NCBI RefSeq assembly: GCF_004358165.1
Contig: NZ_SMTG01000002.1
Span: 1,736,001-1,800,000 of the forward strand
DNA length: 64,000 nucleotides
Source of the DNA: Luteimonas terrae
GTDB lineage: Bacteria > Pseudomonadota > Gammaproteobacteria > Xanthomonadales > Xanthomonadaceae
Direction: 5' to 3'
The notes under the pieces are model-generated. The model did not search any database and was not told the origin of the DNA. It was given only the letters and a program-made list of their open reading frames with translations. Position 1 is the first letter of the stretch, and every line of letters begins with the position of its first letter. Position numbers and translations under genes: made by a program. This document shows, piece after piece, positions 49,410 through 60,726 of this stretch.

Positions 49410-50336
49410 TCAGGCGCCCGCGCCGCGCAGATCGCTGCGCGCATTGAGATAGTCGGCCACGTCGATCGCACGACCGCCGGCGCGCTGCACGCGCTGCAGG
49501 CGCAGCGCGCCGTCGGCGCAGGCGATGTCGATGCCCTGGCGACCGGCGAACAGCACGCTGCCCGGGGTACGCCCGTGCGCGAGCGGCAACGCGGTCGCGG
49601 CGTGGATGCGCAAACGCTCGCCGGCGACGTCGGCCTCGGCCACCGGCCAGGGATTGAAGGCACGCACGGTGTCGGCAAGCGCCCTGGCCGGCTGCGCCCA
49701 GTCCAGTCGCGCCTCGGCCTTGTCGAGCTTGTGCGCATAGGTCACGCCGGCTTCGGGCTGCACGTTGGGGCCGAGCTGCATGCCCGCGCGCAGCAGGCCC
49801 AGGCCATCGGCCAGCACCTGCGCGCCCAGCGTCGCGAGGCGGTCGTGCAGGCTGCCGCCGGTGTCCTCCGGCGCGATCGGCGTGGTCTGGCGCAGCAGCA
49901 CCGGGCCGGTGTCGAGGCCCTTTTCCATCTGCATCAGGCAGACGCCGGTTTCGGCATCGCCGGCCTGGATCGCGCGCTGGATCGGCGCGGCGCCACGCCA
50001 GCGCGGCAGCAGCGAGGCGTGCACGTTCCAGCAGCCGTACTTCGGAATGTCGAGCACTGCCTGCGGCAGCAGCAGGCCGTAGGCGACGACGATCATCAGG
50101 TCGGGTTCCAGCGCGCGCAGCGTGTCGAGCGCGTCCGTGCCCTTGAGCTTTTCGGGCTGGTGCACCACGTGGCCGCGTTCGAGCGCGGCCTGCTTGACCG
50201 GCGATGCGGTCAGCGCGCGGCCACGGCCGGCGGGACGATCGGGCTGGGTGTAGACGGCAACAACCTCGTTGCGCGCATCGGCCGCCAGCAACGACGGGAC
50301 GGCGAACTCGGGCGTGCCGGCGAAGACGATTCTCAT
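49410..50336 (-). CDS. fmt: Methionyl-tRNA formyltransferase
   Basis: The 308-residue enzyme starts [16 protein letters not shown]. It has the catalytic and folate-binding pieces [20 protein letters not shown] (about 106-125) and [12 protein letters not shown], and a C-terminal OB-like domain from about 205. It formylates initiator Met-tRNA using 10-formyl-tetrahydrofolate. It lies between def and rsmB on the same strand, the conserved order. Confidence 0.97.
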   Translation of the reverse strand: MRIVFAGTPEFAVPSLLAADARNEVVAVYTQPDRPAGRGRALTASPVKQAALERGHVVHQPEKLKGTDALDTLRALEPDLMIVVAYGLLLPQAVLDIPKYGCWNVHASLLPRWRGAAPIQRAIQAGDAETGVCLMQMEKGLDTGPVLLRQTTPIAPEDTGGSLHDRLATLGAQVLADGLGLLRAGMQLGPNVQPEAGVTYAHKLDKAEARLDWAQPARALADTVRAFNPWPVAEADVAGERLRIHAATALPLAHGRTPGSVLFAGRQGIDIACADGALRLQRVQRAGGRAIDVADYLNARSDLRGAGA

Positions 50337-50451
50337 GGCGCGGATGTCCTGGTCGTGGCCGGGCGGACCGGCAGTGCCGCTGGGCGGCAGCCGCGCTTCG
50401 ATGCGCGGCGGGTCGTGCGCGCGCCCGTGGACGGCGCGCGCATCGCCGGGA

Positions 50452-50967
50452 TCAGTCCCGGCCCTTGCGGATCTTCTCGAGCTTCTTCAGCGCGCGGTCG
50501 CGCTTGAGCGGCGAGAGGTAGTCGATGAACAGCTTGCCGTCGAGATGGTCGATCTCGTGCAGCACGCAGGTCGCCAGCAGGCCGTCGACCGACAGCTCGA
50601 AGGGCTTGCCGTGACGGTCGAGCGCGGTGACGGTGATGCCGTCGGCGCGGGTCACGTCGGCGAACACGCCCGGGATCGACAGACAACCCTCGGTATGCAC
50701 GCGCAGATCGGCCGAGCGGTCGCGGATCTCGGGATTCACGAACACCAGCGGCTGCTCGCGGCCCTCGGTCACGTCGATGACCATGAAGCGCTCGTGGGTG
50801 TCGACCTGGGTTGCGGCCAGGCCGATGCCGGGCGCCTCGTACATGGTCTGGAACATGTCGTCGAGCAGGCGCTGGAACGCCGGATCGGCGAAGCGGTCGG
50901 CCGGCACGGGGTCGGCCAGCTTGCGCAGGCGGGAATGGGGGTATTCGAGGATCTCGAGCAGGGCCAT
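50452..50967 (-). CDS. def: Peptide deformylase
   Basis: The 171-residue metalloenzyme has all three motifs: GIGLAATQ (47-54), EGCLSIPG (93-100, metal ligand Cys95) and HEIDH (137-141, ligands His137/His141 with catalytic Glu138). It removes the N-formyl group from new proteins. The Lys/Arg-rich C-terminus ([12 protein letters not shown]) is usual for gammaproteobacterial forms. It is divergent from the LysM gene and 115 bases before fmt. Confidence 0.97.
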   Translation of the reverse strand: MALLEILEYPHSRLRKLADPVPADRFADPAFQRLLDDMFQTMYEAPGIGLAATQVDTHERFMVIDVTEGREQPLVFVNPEIRDRSADLRVHTEGCLSIPGVFADVTRADGITVTALDRHGKPFELSVDGLLATCVLHEIDHLDGKLFIDYLSPLKRDRALKKLEKIRKGRD

Positions 50968-51032
50968 GTCGGGAAACAGCGAAGGCGGTCACAGCCGCGG
51001 GGTCGAACGGAGAATTGTAACAAGCCCGCTAC

Positions 51033-51063
51033 TTGCGTCCGCGCAAGACTTTCGGGCTATATT
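51033..51063 (+). promoter_or_regulatory. Candidate promoter of the LysM gene
   Basis: TATATT (51058-51063) fits a -10 element in an otherwise GC-rich gap. The best -35 is TTGCGT (51033-51038) at a long 19-base spacing. A GGGGAGCAGG ribosome-binding region follows before the ATG at 51103. Confidence 0.35.
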
Positions 51064-51102
51064 GCGCCGCTGCAAGGGGAAAAATCCAAGGGGAGCAGGT
51101 AG

Positions 51103-52260
51103 ATGGCCGGCACGCTTCAACGCCTTTCAAGGTCGTTCCGCACGGGCTGCGCCGTCGCGTTGCTGACCGTCACCACGTTCGCGGCTGCCCAGCAGATGCG
51201 CGGCGATCATCCCGAGACCTATGTCGTGGTCCGCGGCGACACCCTGTGGGGCATCGCCGGCCGCTTCCTCGACAAGCCGTGGCTGTGGCCGGAAATCTGG
51301 CAGGCCAACCCGCAGATCGCCAACCCGCACCTGATCTACCCGGGCGACGTGATCAGCCTGGCCTACCTCAACCGCGTGACGATGACCCCGGGCCCGCGCC
51401 CGGTCGACGCCTCGCCGATCAACGCCATCCCGCTGTCGGACATCGAGCCGTTCCTCAAGAACCGCCGGATCGTGTTCGAATTCGAGAGCCTGCCCTACGT
51501 GGCCGGCAAGGAAGACGACCGCCTGCGCGGCAGCACCGACCGCAACGTCTACATCAAGGGTCTGGAAAACGCGCGTCCGGGCGAACGCTACGCGGTGCTC
51601 CGCGCGGCGACCGAGTTCTACGGCGCGCGCCGCTCGCGTGACCTCGATTTCCGCGGCAAGCGCATCCCGGGCGAGAGCAACCTGTGGTCGCACACGCAGC
51701 CCAAGGCGCGCCAGCAGGACGCCTTCCTCGGTTTCGAGATGGTGCAGATGGGCGTGGGCACGGTCGTCCACGGCCCGACGGCGCAGAGCGAGATGACCAC
51801 CATCGCGCTGGACAACGACGGCTTCGAGGCCCGCGTCGGCGACCGCATCGTGCCCGTCGATCCGCAGCCCTACGACCTGCAGTTCTTCCCGCATCCGCCG
51901 ACCGCCGACGCGCTGTCGGCCGACGCGCGCGTGATCGCCGTCGCCGACATGCTGGTCACCGGCGGCCCGCGCGACGTCATCGCGATTTCGGCCGGTCACC
52001 AGAACGGCGTCGACAACGGCACGGTGTTCTCGGTGTGGCGCAACGGCGCGCACGTGGTGGACCGCGTCGCCCATCCCAACACGTCGCGCATCACCTCCTC
52101 GCCCGACGCCGGCACGCGCCGCGACCGCATGCCCGACGAGTACGCCGCGCACGCGATGGTGTTCCGGACCTTCGACTTCGTGAGCTACGCGCTGATCATG
52201 GAAGGCGAAAAACCCACGCAGGTCGGCTACACGGTCAAGCACCCCGACGCCGAGCAGTGA
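51103..52260 (+). CDS. Exported LysM-domain protein
   Basis: The 385-residue protein has a signal peptide (about 1-30, ending FAAAQ) and one LysM domain (about 38-85: YVVVRGDTLWGIAGRFLDKPWLWPEIWQANP). The remaining 300 residues form a beta-rich domain with no family I can name; it includes NVYIKGLENARPGERYAVLRAA and GHQNGVDNGTVFSVWRNG. It likely sits on peptidoglycan. Such genes are commonly found next to dprA and opposite def in this lineage. Two terminator hairpins separate it from dprA. Confidence 0.9.
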   Translation: MAGTLQRLSRSFRTGCAVALLTVTTFAAAQQMRGDHPETYVVVRGDTLWGIAGRFLDKPWLWPEIWQANPQIANPHLIYPGDVISLAYLNRVTMTPGPRPVDASPINAIPLSDIEPFLKNRRIVFEFESLPYVAGKEDDRLRGSTDRNVYIKGLENARPGERYAVLRAATEFYGARRSRDLDFRGKRIPGESNLWSHTQPKARQQDAFLGFEMVQMGVGTVVHGPTAQSEMTTIALDNDGFEARVGDRIVPVDPQPYDLQFFPHPPTADALSADARVIAVADMLVTGGPRDVIAISAGHQNGVDNGTVFSVWRNGAHVVDRVAHPNTSRITSSPDAGTRRDRMPDEYAAHAMVFRTFDFVSYALIMEGEKPTQVGYTVKHPDAEQ

Positions 52261-52266
52261 CGGCGG

Positions 52267-52325
52267 GCCCGCCGCAGCGGGCTTTCCCGACGGGACACGA
52301 CGACGGCACCTTCGGGTGCCGTTTT
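52267..52325 (+). terminator. Tandem terminators after the LysM gene
   Basis: The first hairpin is GCCCGC-CGCA-GCGGGC followed by TTT (52267-52285). The second is CGGCACC-TTCG-GGTGCCG followed by TTTT (52304-52325) and is strong. dprA starts 23 bases later. Confidence 0.85.
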
Positions 52326-52348
52326 CATGTGCGGCCTAGGCTGGTCGC

Positions 52349-53497
52349 ATGGACATCGCACCCGATCTGCAGGCCCTGCTGCGTCTGGTACACGCCGGCG
52401 GCGCCACCGCGCCCCGGCGCGCACTGCTGTCCGCGCCGGTCGGCCCGGCAGCGGCCTTGGCCGGCGGTCCGCCGGCATGGCGTGCCGCAGGTCTGGATGC
52501 GCGGCAGTGCGCGGCAATGGCGGACGAAGCCGTGCTGGCACCGTCGCGGGCGTGGCTGACCGGCGCGCCCGGGCGCCACCTGATCGGCTGGCACGACCCC
52601 GACTACCCGGTTCTGCTGCGGCGGATGACCGCGCCACCGCTGGCGCTGTTCGTCGAAGGCGATCCCTGCCGGCTGTGGCGGGCGGGCATCGCCGTCGTGG
52701 GCAGCCGCGCGCCGACGGCCGGCGGGCGCGACACGGCCGCCGCGTTCGCGCGCCACTTCGCCGGCGCCGGGTTCTCGGTGGTCAGCGGCCTGGCCAGCGG
52801 CATCGATGCGGCCGCCCATATCGCGGCGCTCGATGCCGGCGGCGACACCGTCGCGGTGCTCGGCTGCGGCATCGACATTGCCTACCCGCGCTCGAACCTG
52901 CGCCTGCACGCGCGCATCGCCGCCGAAGGCACCCTGGTCAGCGAATACCCGCCCGGCACCCCGGCGCGGCGCGAGCAGTTCCCCAGCCGCAACCGCATCG
53001 TCGCCGGCCTTGCCCTGGGCACGCTGGTCGTCGAAGCCGCGCAGCGCTCGGGCGCGCTGATCACCGCGCGGCTGGCGGCGGATGCCGGCCGCGAGGTGTT
53101 CGCGATTCCGGGCTCCATCCACAACCCGATGGCCCGCGGCTGTCACCGCCTGCTGCGCGACGGCGCGACGCTGGTCGAATCGCCCGACGAGGTGACCGCA
53201 GCCCTCGGCCCGATCGCCGCCGGGCTTGCCGACGCCTTGCAGGGACGTCTTCACGCCCCCATCCAAGAGGCCGACACGATACTGAACACGGCCGATTCCG
53301 ACGCGGCACCCGGCATCGACGACGTGGACCCGGACTACAACCGGTTGTGGAAGGCTATCGGGCACGACCCAACCGGTATGGATGACCTGGTCTCACGTAG
53401 TGGATTGACGGTCGCCAAGGCCTCGGCCATGCTGCTGTCCATGGAGCTGGATGGACGTGTGACCAGCGCACACGGTCGGTATTCCCGAAAGTCCTGA
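52349..53497 (+). CDS. dprA: DNA-processing protein DprA/Smf
   Basis: The 382-residue protein has a SAM-like N-terminus, a Rossmann DprA core (about 95-290: VVGSRAPTAGGRDTAAAFARHFAGAGFSVVSGLASGIDAAAH and SRNRIVAGLALGTLVVEAAQRSGALITARLAAD) and a C-terminal winged helix (about 320-382, GMDDLVSRSGLTVAKASAMLLSMELDGRV). It loads RecA on incoming single-stranded DNA during natural transformation. It is followed by smg after 33 bases. Confidence 0.95.
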   Translation: MDIAPDLQALLRLVHAGGATAPRRALLSAPVGPAAALAGGPPAWRAAGLDARQCAAMADEAVLAPSRAWLTGAPGRHLIGWHDPDYPVLLRRMTAPPLALFVEGDPCRLWRAGIAVVGSRAPTAGGRDTAAAFARHFAGAGFSVVSGLASGIDAAAHIAALDAGGDTVAVLGCGIDIAYPRSNLRLHARIAAEGTLVSEYPPGTPARREQFPSRNRIVAGLALGTLVVEAAQRSGALITARLAADAGREVFAIPGSIHNPMARGCHRLLRDGATLVESPDEVTAALGPIAAGLADALQGRLHAPIQEADTILNTADSDAAPGIDDVDPDYNRLWKAIGHDPTGMDDLVSRSGLTVAKASAMLLSMELDGRVTSAHGRYSRKS

Positions 53498-53530
53498 CAC
53501 GACGCGCCGCAAGGCGCAGGCCGAGGGGAA

Positions 53531-54004
53531 ATGAAAGAAAGCATCCTGGATGTCCTGCTGTACCTGTTCGAGCACTACTTCACCGAGGATGCGGACCTCG
53601 TCCGCGACCGCGACTCCCTCCAGAACGGCCTGCTCCAGGCCGGTTTCAGCCCCGCAGAAGTCAGCAAGGCCTTCGACTGGCTCGACGCGCTGGCCGACCA
53701 GCGCCCGGGCGTGCCGGTGGTCCGCGCCGACGGCCCCACCCGCGTCTACGCCGGCCCCGAACTCGACCGTCTCGACGTGGAGTGCCGCGGGTTCCTGATG
53801 TTCCTCGAGCAGCACGGCGTGCTCGACGCCGACCAGCGCGAGCTGGTGCTCGACCGCGTCATGGCGCTCGACCAGGACGAGCTGGACCTCGACGACCTCA
53901 AGTGGGTCGTGCTGATGGTGCTGTTCAACCAGCCCGGCAGCGAGGCGGCCTACGCCTGGATGGAAACCCAGATGTTCGTCGACGAGCCCGAGCCGGTGCA
54001 CTGA
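53531..54004 (+). CDS. smg: Smg family protein (DUF494)
   Basis: The 157-residue acidic protein begins [17 protein letters not shown], the family hallmark, and ends [25 protein letters not shown]. It sits between dprA and topA as in many gammaproteobacteria. The function is not settled. A GAGGGGAA ribosome-binding site precedes the ATG. It is followed by a strong hairpin, so the next genes are likely a separate unit. Confidence 0.95.
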   Translation: MKESILDVLLYLFEHYFTEDADLVRDRDSLQNGLLQAGFSPAEVSKAFDWLDALADQRPGVPVVRADGPTRVYAGPELDRLDVECRGFLMFLEQHGVLDADQRELVLDRVMALDQDELDLDDLKWVVLMVLFNQPGSEAAYAWMETQMFVDEPEPVH

Positions 54005-54028
54005 CGACACCGCCGTTGTCCGATCCTT

Positions 54029-54061
54029 CGACAGGCGCCTTCCGGGGCGCCTGTCGCGTTT
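54029..54061 (+). terminator. Hairpin after smg
   Basis: A perfect 11-base stem CGACAGGCGCC / GGCGCCTGTCG with a 6-base loop is followed by CGTTT. It splits smg from the GYF_2 genes. Confidence 0.8.
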
Positions 54062-54163
54062 GCGGCGTCCTGTCACGCCGGCGGCCGCGGTAGGATGAAC
54101 GCGGGGAAACACCACCGGTCCGAAGCCGCACGTCGTGCGCGCATACCGGTGCGAAGGATCGCG

Positions 54164-54874
54164 ATGCCCGAGCAGGCCTGGTACCACGCGACGCCCGCCG
54201 GCGAGCGCGGCGGCCCGATGACCGCCGACGACCTCGTCCGTCTCTACCAGGCCGGTCGCATCTTCTCGACGACGCCGGTCTGGCGCACCGGAATGGCCGG
54301 CTGGACGCCGCTGGCATCGGTCACCGCGTCCCTGGGCGTGTCCACCCCACCCCCGTTGCCGCCGCCGATTCCTGCCGCGCCGCTGCCGCCGCCGCGCCGC
54401 CGCCTGCACTGGATCTGGATCGTGCTGCTGGCGCTGGCCTGTGCGGCAGTGCCGGTCGCGGCCATCGTCGCGGCGATCGCCGTGCCGGCCAGGAACGACT
54501 ACCGCCACCGCGCGGGCGTGACGGAGGTGATCGCCGCCTCCGCGCCGCTGCGGGTCGCCGTGCAGCAGACTGCGGCCGAGACCGGCGCCTGCCCGGTCAC
54601 CGCGATACAGGCCGATGCCGCGCTCCCGGCGCTGCCGTCCGCCGCGCTGGAGATGCCGCTGTCGACGCTGCACGCGCACCGGCACGTCAAATACGTCGTG
54701 ACCACGCAGGGCGACCCGGCGACGGCCTGCGTGGTCCGCATCGGGCTGCGCGGCTTCGAGCGCAGCGGTCTCGACGACCGCGCACTGAGCTGGACGCTCG
54801 ACCCCGCGGACGGCGCCTGGACCTGCAGCGCCAGTGTCGCCAGACGCCACCTGCCCGCGGATTGCCGCGACTGA
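54164..54874 (+). CDS. GYF_2 domain protein with pilin-like C-terminal domain
   Basis: The 236-residue protein has a GYF_2/DUF4339 domain at 1-60 (WYHATPAGERGGPMTADDLVRLYQ and VWRTGMAGWTPL), a proline-rich spacer (75-100) and one transmembrane segment (about 103-127). The segment after it, AIAVPARNDYRHRAGVTEVIAASAPLRVAVQQ, looks like the start of a type IV pilin domain. Two cysteines near the end (ACVVRIG and WTCSASV) may pair. The start is set by AAGGA 6 bases upstream. I cannot assign a function. Confidence 0.7.
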   Translation: MPEQAWYHATPAGERGGPMTADDLVRLYQAGRIFSTTPVWRTGMAGWTPLASVTASLGVSTPPPLPPPIPAAPLPPPRRRLHWIWIVLLALACAAVPVAAIVAAIAVPARNDYRHRAGVTEVIAASAPLRVAVQQTAAETGACPVTAIQADAALPALPSAALEMPLSTLHAHRHVKYVVTTQGDPATACVVRIGLRGFERSGLDDRALSWTLDPADGAWTCSASVARRHLPADCRD

Positions 54875-54932
54875 TGCCACCGGGCAGGGATCCACCCATG
54901 GCCCGACCCACCGCACGCACAGGACCCGCCCG

Positions 54933-55922
54933 ATGACCGACTGGTACTACGCCGACGCCGCCAACACCCGCCAGGGGCCGGTCACGACGCCGGCCCTGCT
55001 GCAACTCCGCCAGCAGGGATCGATCGGCGAGGCCACCCTGCTGTGGCGCGACGGCCTGCCCGGCTGGCTGCCCCTGCGCGATCTGATGCACGAGCTGGTG
55101 GACGGTGCGCCGCCGGTATCGGATGCCGACCTCCAGGCTTTGCGCCCGGGCACCCGTCCCGCGCACGCTGCCCTCGTCGACCCTGCGCCGGGCTGGTCGC
55201 CGCCAGCCGACGTCGATGCCCAGGCTGCCGTCGCGCCTGCCCATGACCCGGCGCCGGCGGCCGCGTCGCCCTACGCGCCGCCGACGGCCCCGCTCGCGCA
55301 CACCGCGGCCGCGGTGCATGGCGGCGACGTGGTCGACGCGGGCTTCCTCAAGCGCGCCGCGGCGCTGCTGATCGATGGCCTGCTGATCAGCGCCGTCTGG
55401 TACGTCCTGATCTTCGCGGTGATGATGCTCTTCGGCCTCGGCGGCGCACTCGGCGGATTCGGCACGGGTGGGGCCGACTTCGGCGCCGGGGCCATCGGCC
55501 TGGTCGCGGTGATCTATCTCGGCTATCCGCTGATCAGCGGTCTGTACTTCGTGCCGATGGAGTCGTCGGCCCGCCAAGCCACGCTGGGCAAGATGGCGGT
55601 CGGCATCAAGGTCACCGGACTCGACGGCGGGCGCATCAGCCGCGGGCGCGCGCTGGGCCGCTGGGCCTCGCACCTGATCAATTACTTCACGTTCTACATC
55701 GGCTATCTGGTCGCGCTGTTCACCCAGCGCAAGCAGGGCCTGCACGACATGGTGGCCAGCACCTACGTGGTCGACCAGTGGGCCTACACGGCGTTTCCGG
55801 ACCGGCAGGAACGCAAGCTCGGCACCGTCGCCATCGTGATCCTGGTGATCTGGGCGGCGTTGCTCGTGCTCGGTATCGTTTTCCTCGTGCTCGCCGGCCT
55901 GCTGGCGGCCGCCGGCACCTGA
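54933..55922 (+). CDS. GYF_2 + RDD membrane protein A
   Basis: The 329-residue protein has an N-terminal GYF_2 domain (about 1-55: WYYADAANTRQGPVTTPALLQLRQQGSIGEATLLWRDGLPGWLPL), an Ala/Pro-rich linker to about 130, and an RDD-type membrane domain (about 135-290) with the signature TLGKMAVGIKVTGLDG and ALGRWASHLI. A final hydrophobic helix follows. RDD proteins are thought to move ions or small solutes. It is a tandem paralogue of the next gene, 38 bases upstream. Confidence 0.82.
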   Translation: MTDWYYADAANTRQGPVTTPALLQLRQQGSIGEATLLWRDGLPGWLPLRDLMHELVDGAPPVSDADLQALRPGTRPAHAALVDPAPGWSPPADVDAQAAVAPAHDPAPAAASPYAPPTAPLAHTAAAVHGGDVVDAGFLKRAAALLIDGLLISAVWYVLIFAVMMLFGLGGALGGFGTGGADFGAGAIGLVAVIYLGYPLISGLYFVPMESSARQATLGKMAVGIKVTGLDGGRISRGRALGRWASHLINYFTFYIGYLVALFTQRKQGLHDMVASTYVVDQWAYTAFPDRQERKLGTVAIVILVIWAALLVLGIVFLVLAGLLAAAGT

Positions 55923-55960
55923 TCGCCACTTTCTTCAGTCCCGAGACCCGGAACCGCCCG

Positions 55961-56947
55961 ATGACCGACTGGTACTACGCCGACACGCCGAAGACCCGAC
56001 AGGGCCCGGTGCCCACCAGCACCGTGGTGCAGCTGCGCCAGGCCGGCAGCATCGACGACGACACGCTGCTGTGGCGCGAGGGCCTCGACGGCTGGCTGCC
56101 GCTGCGGGCGCTCGCGCACGAGCTCGGCACGGTCGCACAACCGACGCCACCGCCGGACGTCGCGACACCCGCACCGGACGCGACGTCCGATGCGCGCTGG
56201 ACGCTTGCCGAGGTTGAACCGCGTACCGGCGCATCGACGCCCGACGACGATGCAGGCAACGCCTGGCGCCCCGTCGCCGACGGCAGCACGGCAGGCGGGA
56301 TGGCGGCGTCGCCCTACGCACCGCCAGTCGCGCCGGTGGCCATGCCCGACGCCGTCGTCCAAGGCGGCGAGGTGGTGCTGGCGGGCTTCCGCAAGCGGCT
56401 GGCCGCCTACCTCATCGACGGTCTGATCGTCGGGGTCGGCGGCATGGTCGTCGGCGGCATCGTCGGTGGCGTGATCGGCGGACTGGTGGGCGTGAGCGGC
56501 GTCGGCGGGGGCACGACGCTGCTGGTGATCCAAGTGGTGTCCAATCTGCTGTCGCTCGCGCTCGGCGCGGCCTACTACGGCTGGTTCCACGCGTCCCGCT
56601 CGATGGCGACGCCGGGCAAGATGGCGATCGGCATCAAGGTGGTGAGACTGAACGGCGAGCGACTCTCGCTTGCCCGCAGCATCGGCCGCTATTTCGCCAC
56701 CATCCTGAGCACGATTCCGCTGCTGATCGGCTTCTTCATGGCCGCATTCACCGCCCGCAAGCAGGCCCTGCACGACCTGGTCTGCGACACGCTGGTGGTC
56801 GACAGGTGGGCGTTCACGGCGCAGCCCGAGCTGCAGCGCCGCGAGCTGGGGACGGTGACCATCGTGGTGCTGGTGCTGTTCGGCGTGCTGCTGGGACTGG
56901 GCGTGCTGCTGCTCCTGGCAGCTGCCGGATTGGCTGCCTTCGCCTGA
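55961..56947 (+). CDS. GYF_2 + RDD membrane protein B
   Basis: The 328-residue protein shares the whole layout of the preceding gene: GYF_2 head (WYYADTPKTRQGPVPTSTVVQLRQAGSIDDDTLLWREGLDGWLPL), variable acidic/proline linker (60-135), RDD domain with ATPGKMAIGIKVVRLNGERLSLARSIGRYFAT, and a C-terminal hydrophobic helix. A glycine-rich GGMVVGGIVGGVIGGLVG segment forms one membrane span. The pair arose by tandem duplication. Function is unknown. A hairpin follows before topA. Confidence 0.82.
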   Translation: MTDWYYADTPKTRQGPVPTSTVVQLRQAGSIDDDTLLWREGLDGWLPLRALAHELGTVAQPTPPPDVATPAPDATSDARWTLAEVEPRTGASTPDDDAGNAWRPVADGSTAGGMAASPYAPPVAPVAMPDAVVQGGEVVLAGFRKRLAAYLIDGLIVGVGGMVVGGIVGGVIGGLVGVSGVGGGTTLLVIQVVSNLLSLALGAAYYGWFHASRSMATPGKMAIGIKVVRLNGERLSLARSIGRYFATILSTIPLLIGFFMAAFTARKQALHDLVCDTLVVDRWAFTAQPELQRRELGTVTIVVLVLFGVLLGLGVLLLLAAAGLAAFA

Positions 56948-57008
56948 CCGCCCCGCACGCCGGCGCTTGACAGCTGCCTGCCCGCGTGATTCCACTATAA
57001 AAGCAACC

Positions 57009-57035
57009 GACGCCCGGGGCCTGTCCCCGGGCGTC
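57009..57035 (+). terminator. Hairpin between RDD gene B and topA
   Basis: A perfect 11-base stem GACGCCCGGGG / CCCCGGGCGTC with a 5-base loop is followed by a CTTCACCTTTTTC tract. It lies 57 bases before topA and may end the RDD transcript; TATAAA at 56996 just before it might instead make it part of the topA leader. Confidence 0.7.
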
Positions 57036-57091
57036 GTCATCTTCACCTTTTTCGCAGGCCGTCCCCGCGTGCCTGCCCGGATGTCGCCGAC

Positions 57092-59656
<2,565 letters not shown>

Positions 59657-59660
59657 TCGA

Positions 59661-60227
59661 ATGACCGCAGGGTTGCTCGACGCCCCCGCCGCCGCCACGC
59701 TGCTCGCGCGCGGCGGTGTGCTCGCCTATCCCACCGAAGGCGTGTGGGGCCTGGGCTGCGACCCCTTCGATGAAGCGGCCGTGCTGCGGCTGCTGGACAT
59801 CAAGCAGCGCAGCGTCGACAAGGGCGTGATCCTGATCGCCGGCGATGCATCGCAACTCGACGCGATCGTCGACTGGGCGCGCCTGCCCGACGCGGCGCGC
59901 GCACGCATGCACGACAGCTGGCCCGGGCCGAATACCTGGGTCGTACCGGCGCGCGCCGATGTGCCCGCCTGGATCACCGGCGCGCACGACAGTGTCGCGG
60001 TGCGCGTCAGCGCGCAGGCGGAGGTCGTCGCGCTGTGCGCGGCGTTCGGCGGCGCGCTGGTGTCGACCAGCGCCAACCTGTCGGGCGAGCCGGCGGTCGC
60101 ATCACGCGACGCGCTGGACCCGCGCCTGCTCGCACGCGTGGATGGCGTGCTCGCCGGCGAGACCGGCGGGCGCACCAGTCCGTCGACGATCCGCGACGCA
60201 ATGACGGGCGACGTGCTGCGCGCCTGA
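59661..60227 (+). CDS. tsaC: Threonylcarbamoyl-AMP synthase TsaC
   Basis: The 188-residue YrdC-fold protein shows LAYPTEGVWGLGCDPFDEAAVLRLLDIKQRS, the KQRSVDKG substrate loop and STSANLSGEPA (about 146-156). It makes threonylcarbamoyl-AMP for t6A37 in ANN-decoding tRNAs. The length suits TsaC (no Sua5 extension). It starts 4 bases after the topA stop, so it is co-transcribed with topA. Confidence 0.95.
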   Translation: MTAGLLDAPAAATLLARGGVLAYPTEGVWGLGCDPFDEAAVLRLLDIKQRSVDKGVILIAGDASQLDAIVDWARLPDAARARMHDSWPGPNTWVVPARADVPAWITGAHDSVAVRVSAQAEVVALCAAFGGALVSTSANLSGEPAVASRDALDPRLLARVDGVLAGETGGRTSPSTIRDAMTGDVLRA

Positions 60228-60726
60228 TCTGCGTCGCGTTTCCGTCGAGCCGGACACATCTTGATCTGTGCCTTCCCCCGCGTGAGTGGGAAGGTTGGGA
60301 CAGGGCGGCCTGTACGTGTCGAGCAAATGCATCGGGCGTGAGTGTCAAAGGCGAATACGCCCTTGGCCAGTGAGGCCGCGATCGGAGCGTTCGCCCCCAC
60401 CCAACCCTCCCCCGCGTCGCGGGGGAGGGCTTCAAGCGGCCGCTCGCTAAGAGGTATCAGCCCGTCGAGGATTCGCATGCATTGACGGGCGACGTACTGC
60501 CGCCTGGCGCACGGTTGTCCTTAAAGGCGCTCCCCATCGGTCGTCGAAACCGCTGAATCCGCCGCATACGCGTACATTCACGACCGTTGGATTGCGGTTG
60601 CATTCGCAACCGAAATCGCGCTGGAAATCCGGTTGCCGCACTGCACAAACTGTGCTCTATTCGTGGGCCGGCGTGGATGCGTTGTCGCGATGCAAGGACC
60701 TTGGCGCTCCGATTCCTGCGCCAGCC
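60228..60726. repeat. Gap with two REP-like elements and the gltB upstream region
   Basis: No gene is seen. REP-like hairpins of the family found at 29.66 and 38.4 kb lie at 60271-60305 and, in the opposite orientation, at 60392-60433. The remaining 290 bases are more AT-rich, with TTGCGGTTGCATTCGCAA-like symmetric motifs around 60590-60610, and contain the candidate gltB promoter. Confidence 0.7.
60622..60637 (+). promoter_or_regulatory. Sigma-54-like promoter candidate of gltB
   Basis: TGGAAATCCGGTTGCC fits the -24/-12 layout: TGG and TTGC are exactly 8 bases apart as in TGGCAC-N5-TTGC, though the CAC part is poor. The start would lie about 79 bases before gltB. An alternative sigma-70 pair TTGCCG (60633) and TCTATT (60656) overlaps it. 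Confidence 0.35.

Noticed and set aside
56967-57001. TTGACA and TATAAA as a topA promoter
   Set aside because: The elements are individually good but 23 bases apart, too far for a normal sigma-70 promoter; either may be chance.
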